Assembly (NCBI GenBank): GCA_947303535.1
Contig: CAMYYQ010000045.1
Location: 1 to 7,282, forward strand
Source: an uncultured Ruminococcus sp.
Lineage (GTDB): Bacteria > Bacillota_A > Clostridia > Oscillospirales > Ruminococcaceae
Length of the DNA stretch: 7,282 nt
Direction: 5' to 3'
Shown in pieces: positions 4,696-7,282 of the stretch. Every line of letters starts with the position of its first letter. Within the stretch, counting starts at the first letter, position 1. The position numbers and the translations under genes are program-made. The notes under the pieces were generated by a model. That model saw only the letters and a list, made by a program, of their open reading frames with translations, searched no databases and was not told the DNA's origin.

Positions 4696-5091
4696 GGGTA
4701 AGCCGTTGATAGCTACATAGACAGCAAAGGATATTGCATCTATTGCAAGGATAACGCCGAATATGATCAGTGCGATCTTTGCGCCTTTTTTGGCTTTTTT
4801 CTTGTTTTCGTCAGTTAATACTTTTTCTTTGATATCGGTATAAAGATCAGCCTTTTCCTGTGCTTCCTGAGCAGGTGCCGGTGCAGGCTCGGGTGTCTTG
4901 TTAAGTACCAGCTCGTCCAGTGATATGCCGAACAGATCGCTGATAGCTATGAGTTTTTCCATATCAGGTGTGGAATCGCCCACCTCCCACTTTGAAACGG
5001 TTTGACGCGAGACGTTCAGGCGGTTAGCAAGCTCCTCCTGAGATAACCCTTTCTGCTTGCGAAGCTCGTAGAGCTTATTATTGAACTCCAT
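4690..5091 (-). CDS. XRE-family HTH regulator with C-terminal membrane segment (133 aa)
   Basis: The start is ATG 5091 (MEFNNKLYELRKQKGLSQEE) because GGGGA sits seven bases upstream; the TTG at 5097 adds two residues and lacks a proper ribosome site. Residues ~3-61 are a helix-turn-helix of the lambda-repressor type: LSQEELANRLNVSRQTVSKWE is the classic recognition region and LFGISLDELV the end of the domain. A proline-rich linker (PEPAPAPAQEAQE), a lysine-rich stretch (NKKKAKKGAK) and a single membrane helix (~106-128, IALIIFGVILAIDAISFAVYVAI) follow. Known: XRE proteins with this SRQTVSKWE core and membrane tails are common in Firmicutes, often encoded with transporters or membrane proteases. 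The 5' end overlaps the CPBP gene by 14 bases, so the two are translationally coupled. Inference: a membrane-held regulator, perhaps released or cleaved in response to envelope state. Its own operon is the likeliest target. Confidence 0.9.
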   Translation of the reverse strand: MEFNNKLYELRKQKGLSQEELANRLNVSRQTVSKWEVGDSTPDMEKLIAISDLFGISLDELVLNKTPEPAPAPAQEAQEKADLYTDIKEKVLTDENKKKAKKGAKIALIIFGVILAIDAISFAVYVAINGLPK

Positions 5092-6013
5092 TTTCAAATC
5101 CCCTTTCTTTCATTTTGATGACCATATATCCAATTGCGGCAGCCAGTACAGCTATGATCATATCAGAGACTATGCTTGCTTCGATGCCGTATTTTCCGCC
5201 GTTGAGGAGGTTTTCACCAACGCTTTTCATGTCGATCAGCGCAGTTGAAGCTCCGTCGCTGCCGCTGAGATTCAGTCCGAGAATGCAGCTCAGGCAGAAA
5301 TTCCATACAGAATGGAGTCCGCAGGCAGCCCATATGCTCTTGGTGCGGAGAGTAAGAAGCGAGAATAAGCATGATATAACAATTAAGCCGAGCAGTCCCG
5401 AAAAGACGTACTTTGGCTCAGATTCACGGAGAGTGCTCCAGTGCGGGTAAATGAACGCCAGCGTACTTACCGCAACAGCCACAGGAAGCGGTACTCTGTC
5501 CTTGAGCGAGCAGAGAACAAATCCTCTGCAAAGGAACTCCTCGGCTGCTCCCTGAATGACAAATCCGCCAAGCATGAGCAATATCATGGAAATATCGGGA
5601 TTTGTAAATACGCCGTCAAGTCGGATACTTCCTGTGAGAATGATAGCGACAGCGCATACGGTAAGCAGTCCAATGCCTGTGACAGCACCGATAAACCAGC
5701 CGCCGATATGCTTTGTCACTCCCATTTCGGAGAGCTTTCTTTTTTCTATAAACTTCCAAAAAAGGACGCTTATTCCTAAAATTACTATCATACCATAGTA
5801 TTTGAGCAGATCCATGACGCTGTCGCTGAACATTTCGCCCTGCATGAAATTTTTTCCACAGGCTAACATCACGCCTATAACAAGTCCCTCCGCAAGAAGC
5901 AAGCCTGCCCAGTAGCACACGATGAACGCCAGCAGTTTTTTCACGACAAACATTGCAGTCGGCATATCCGTTCTGTTGTTGAACGGGCTGAGTTTTTTAA
6001 TGATACTTTTCAT
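5078..6013 (-). CDS. CPBP-family intramembrane metalloprotease (311 aa)
   Basis: ATG 6013 (MKSIIKKLSPFNNRTD) is chosen because AGGAGG lies eight bases upstream; the longer frame from 6067 has no ribosome site. The protein has about eight hydrophobic segments. The three CPBP motifs are present: GAAEEFLCRGFVL (EExxxR), AFIYPHW (FxxxH) and CGLHSVWNFCL (HxxxN), so the metal site appears intact. Known for the family: relatives of eukaryotic CAAX prenyl protease Rce1; bacterial members serve in bacteriocin immunity or processing, regulated proteolysis, or have unknown roles. It is the first gene of the operon with the membrane-tethered XRE regulator, overlapping it by 14 bases, which suggests the protease may act on that regulator or be controlled by it (inference). 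The size is normal for the family. The substrate is unknown. Confidence 0.92.
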   Translation of the reverse strand: MKSIIKKLSPFNNRTDMPTAMFVVKKLLAFIVCYWAGLLLAEGLVIGVMLACGKNFMQGEMFSDSVMDLLKYYGMIVILGISVLFWKFIEKRKLSEMGVTKHIGGWFIGAVTGIGLLTVCAVAIILTGSIRLDGVFTNPDISMILLMLGGFVIQGAAEEFLCRGFVLCSLKDRVPLPVAVAVSTLAFIYPHWSTLRESEPKYVFSGLLGLIVISCLFSLLTLRTKSIWAACGLHSVWNFCLSCILGLNLSGSDGASTALIDMKSVGENLLNGGKYGIEASIVSDMIIAVLAAAIGYMVIKMKERGFENGVQ

Positions 6014-6030
6014 AATAGATTCCTCCTGTT

Positions 6031-6047
6031 CTATCGTTCGGCGATAG
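6031..6047. repeat. Inverted repeat just upstream of the CPBP ribosome site
   Basis: CTATCG (6031-6036) and CGATAG (6042-6047) are perfect arms around five bases, ending only a few bases before the AGGAGG of the CPBP gene on the minus strand. It could be an operator or an mRNA hairpin affecting ribosome access. Confidence 0.45.
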
Positions 6048-6116
6048 TGTTTTCCTGATGAATCCATAGTATCATTTCAGCTTCGGGAAGTCTACCAACT
6101 GCCCTTGGAAATCCGT

Positions 6117-6150
6117 CAACGGACGTTAACAATCGTGTTAACTGCCGTTG
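6117..6150. promoter_or_regulatory. Large imperfect palindrome, candidate operator
   Basis: The 34 bases read CAACGG (6117-6122), GTTAAC (6125-6130), GTTAAC (6137-6142), CCGTTG (6145-6150), symmetrical about the centre with only two-base spacers and the middle differing. Half-sites lie about 10-12 bases apart, on one face of the helix. This is typical of a cooperative repressor site upstream of the minus-strand CPBP/XRE operon. The binding protein is unknown; the operon's own XRE regulator is one candidate. Confidence 0.55.
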
Positions 6151-6152
6151 CA

Positions 6153-6170
6153 TTGGCTATAAATAGCCAA
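6153..6170. repeat. Perfect 8-bp inverted repeat beside the palindrome
   Basis: TTGGCTAT (6153-6160), AA, ATAGCCAA (6163-6170). With only a two-base centre it is better as a dimer-binding DNA site than as an RNA hairpin. It lies two bases from the 34-base palindrome. Confidence 0.55.
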
Positions 6171-6431
6171 ATTCTAAAATGCACTAAAAAGTGATCCTTA
6201 ATACATTATATCATGTCTGCTGCGAAAAAACAATACAGAAAGTCCTGCGATGTCAGAGAGTTATTATATCAAACTATATAGGAGCAGTCAAGCTGATCGA
6301 AGATAGTATTCAAATCCGTAAAAGAGACCGTTATGTGATTTTTATTGAACAAAATATTTTATTAATGTCACATTTAAGTTTCTGAGTTCGTTTATTAATA
6401 TGAAGGCTGATAAAAAGATATTGTATCGCAG
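6171..6431. other. AT-rich intergenic stretch without a supportable gene
   Basis: Apart from the candidate minus promoter I find no coding signal. A 64-codon plus frame from 6191 lacks a ribosome site and has non-protein-like composition. A 14-base sequence at 6232-6245 (AATACAGAAAGTCC) is repeated exactly in the terminator at 7121-7134. Confidence 0.5.
6205..6233 (-). promoter_or_regulatory. Candidate promoter of the CPBP-XRE operon
   Basis: On the minus strand an exact TATAAT (6205-6210) lies 17 bases from a weak -35 TTGTTT (6228-6233). Transcription would start near 6198, giving a leader of about 185 bases that includes both palindromes and the hairpin next to the ribosome site. Weaker -10-like sequences nearer the gene (around 6065-6075) are alternatives. 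Confidence 0.35.
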
Positions 6432-6460
6432 TTGATTTGTATAACGCAATTTGATACAAT
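6432..6460 (+). promoter_or_regulatory. Promoter of the lipoprotein gene
   Basis: TTGATT (6432-6437), a 17-base spacer and TACAAT (6455-6460) give 4/6 and 5/6 matches to the vegetative consensus. The start is expected near 6467, about 37 bases before the ATG at 6504. Confidence 0.6.
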
Positions 6461-6503
6461 AGTATTCTTACAGCAAAGCTATATCAGGAAGGAAATAAAG
6501 AGA

Positions 6504-7088
6504 ATGAAAAGAATGAAATACCAAATCGCACTGGCTTTAATACTTGCAGTATGTTCACTGGCAGGCTGTGGAAAAGCTGATCCAGTACATAAAAAAAGTG
6601 AAAAGAAGGACACTGCTGCCTCTGGTTTAACGACTGCGGCGGTATCATCGGAAAGCGCTTTAACAGTCACGACTTCTGCTGATAAAACAGAAGCTGTTCA
6701 GCAGACTCAAACCGAGACTGCTCTGTCTGATCAAACTGAAGCTTCTCAGTCAGATAAAACAGAGGTTACATCAACCGAGCAGAGTGAGAATAAATCAGAG
6801 ACTCTTACAGAGGAACAGGCATTGGAGGCAATCAAAAATTATTGTTTCACTAAAAATCCTGATTTAAAAAATATGGTGGATTCAGGTGAATACAATATCT
6901 ATTGGAATGCTGCTGTGAACGATGCTAATCAAATAGTTGTTTTGTACAGCTCTTACACTGCCGCACAAATACGCTATTATATCGATCCGTTTTCAGGAGA
7001 AACATATGTTACCGAGTTGGTCCCCGGAATAATAGATGAGGAACAGCGCACGGAAGAAAGCTTTAATGTAAAAGACTACTTGGCATAA
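6504..7088 (+). CDS. Secreted lipoprotein with Ser/Thr-rich linker and conserved C-terminal domain (194 aa)
   Basis: ATG 6504 (MKRMKYQIALALILAVCSLA) follows GGAAGGA by ten bases. The frame stays open upstream to 6432, but that start would lie in the promoter. The first 22 residues are a lipoprotein signal peptide with lipobox LAGC, so Cys22 would be lipidated and the protein anchored on the outer face of the membrane. Residues ~25-105 are low-complexity, rich in S, T, E, K and Q, with repeated DKTEA / DQTEA / DKTEV units, probably a flexible wall-spanning linker. The C-terminal ~90 residues (LTEEQALEAIKNYCFTKNPD, SSYTAAQIRYYIDPFSGETY, ESFNVKDYLA) look folded. I recall this domain at the ends of several Ruminococcus lipoproteins without a known function. 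The gene is monocistronic, with its own promoter and terminator. Confidence 0.85.
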   Translation: MKRMKYQIALALILAVCSLAGCGKADPVHKKSEKKDTAASGLTTAAVSSESALTVTTSADKTEAVQQTQTETALSDQTEASQSDKTEVTSTEQSENKSETLTEEQALEAIKNYCFTKNPDLKNMVDSGEYNIYWNAAVNDANQIVVLYSSYTAAQIRYYIDPFSGETYVTELVPGIIDEEQRTEESFNVKDYLA

Positions 7089-7119
7089 CAATTTTAGTAC
7101 CGCAATAGGTGCAAAGATT

Positions 7120-7161
7120 TAATACAGAAAGTCCCCGCTATTACGGGGACTTTCTGTATTA
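7120..7161. terminator. Bidirectional-looking terminator with 18-bp perfect stem
   Basis: The arms 7120-7137 and 7144-7161 are perfect reverse complements around the loop CTATTA. The stem core is AAAGTCCCCG/CGGGGACTTT, so the U-tract is inside the extended stem and works in either direction. It ends the lipoprotein transcript 32 bases after the stop. Confidence 0.75.
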
Positions 7162-7173
7162 GGAAATCAAACG

Positions 7174-7203
7174 AAAAAAGCACTTCTGATTTCTCAGAAG
7201 TGC
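7174..7203 (-). terminator. Minus-strand intrinsic terminator for a gene beyond the right edge
   Basis: GCACTTCTGA (7180-7189) and TCAGAAGTGC (7194-7203) form a 10-bp perfect stem. Read on the minus strand it is followed by six T residues (complement of 7174-7179). It implies a convergent gene whose 3' end lies at or past the right border; the 79 bases after 7203 are too few to identify it. Confidence 0.7.
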
Positions 7204-7282
7204 CTATTCGTGCTATAAACAAAAAACTACATAAAAAGTGTCATGCGCGGACGAAAAATCGCGGCTCAGAAAGACTGAACCG

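Noticed and set aside
5115..5918. Frames of 80-112 aa within the CPBP gene on either strand
   Set aside because: They are shadows of a gene with all three CPBP motifs and a strong ribosome site.
6191..6385. 64-aa plus-strand frame before the lipoprotein gene
   Set aside because: It has no ribosome site and an AT-driven composition, and overlaps a candidate promoter on the other strand.

Overview
The window looks like low-to-moderate GC Firmicutes DNA, most likely a gut Clostridia of the Ruminococcus/Oscillospiraceae type. The evidence is strong AGGAGG-type ribosome binding sites, TTGACA/TATAAT promoters, CPBP proteases, an SRQTVSKWE-type XRE regulator, a lipobox lipoprotein, and an integrative element with a TnpX-like large serine recombinase preceded by a TnpW-like small gene. 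The genus is an inference from these features.

Layout. (1) Positions 1-376 hold the 3' end of a CPBP-family membrane protease gene, and a good intrinsic terminator lies at 509-547. (2) Positions ~550-4640 look like a decayed integrative and conjugative element (ICE). The left part (~550-1200) has no convincing large gene but is dense in structure: short direct repeats, a 12-bp palindrome containing an IncP-like nic heptamer, four copies of GGGTGAYGGYA, and two adjacent GC-rich hairpins. It is a plausible oriT/transfer-control region, but no relaxase, mobC or type IV secretion gene follows. Instead a minus-strand two-gene cassette (1201-2137) abuts it: a PD-(D/E)XK nuclease-like protein and a 106-aa partner, translationally coupled and driven by a perfect-consensus promoter. 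Upstream of the cassette, on the plus strand, come an out-of-frame gene remnant (2208-2495), small ORFs including a TnpW-like one (2594-2770), a structured leader, and the serine recombinase (2880-4518), which is broken by one extra A in an A4 run at 4089-4092. Hairpins follow it, and the right end of the element probably lies between 4518 and about 4659.

(3) Positions 4690-6013 hold a minus-strand operon: a complete CPBP protease, then an overlapping gene for an XRE regulator with a C-terminal membrane segment. The leader region (6031-6210) carries three inverted repeats and a candidate promoter. (4) Positions 6504-7088 encode a lipoprotein with its own promoter and an 18-bp perfect-stem terminator. 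A minus-oriented terminator at 7174-7203 indicates a convergent gene beyond the right edge.

How the parts work together: the recombinase, TnpW-like gene and oriT-like tract are the remains of a mobile element that probably brought in the nuclease-like pair. The flanking CPBP, XRE and lipoprotein genes look like envelope and regulatory genes of the host. The most interesting unexplained pieces are the nuclease-like pair placed next to the transfer-like tract, the two-part RNA structure over the recombinase start, and the palindromes upstream of the CPBP/XRE operon.
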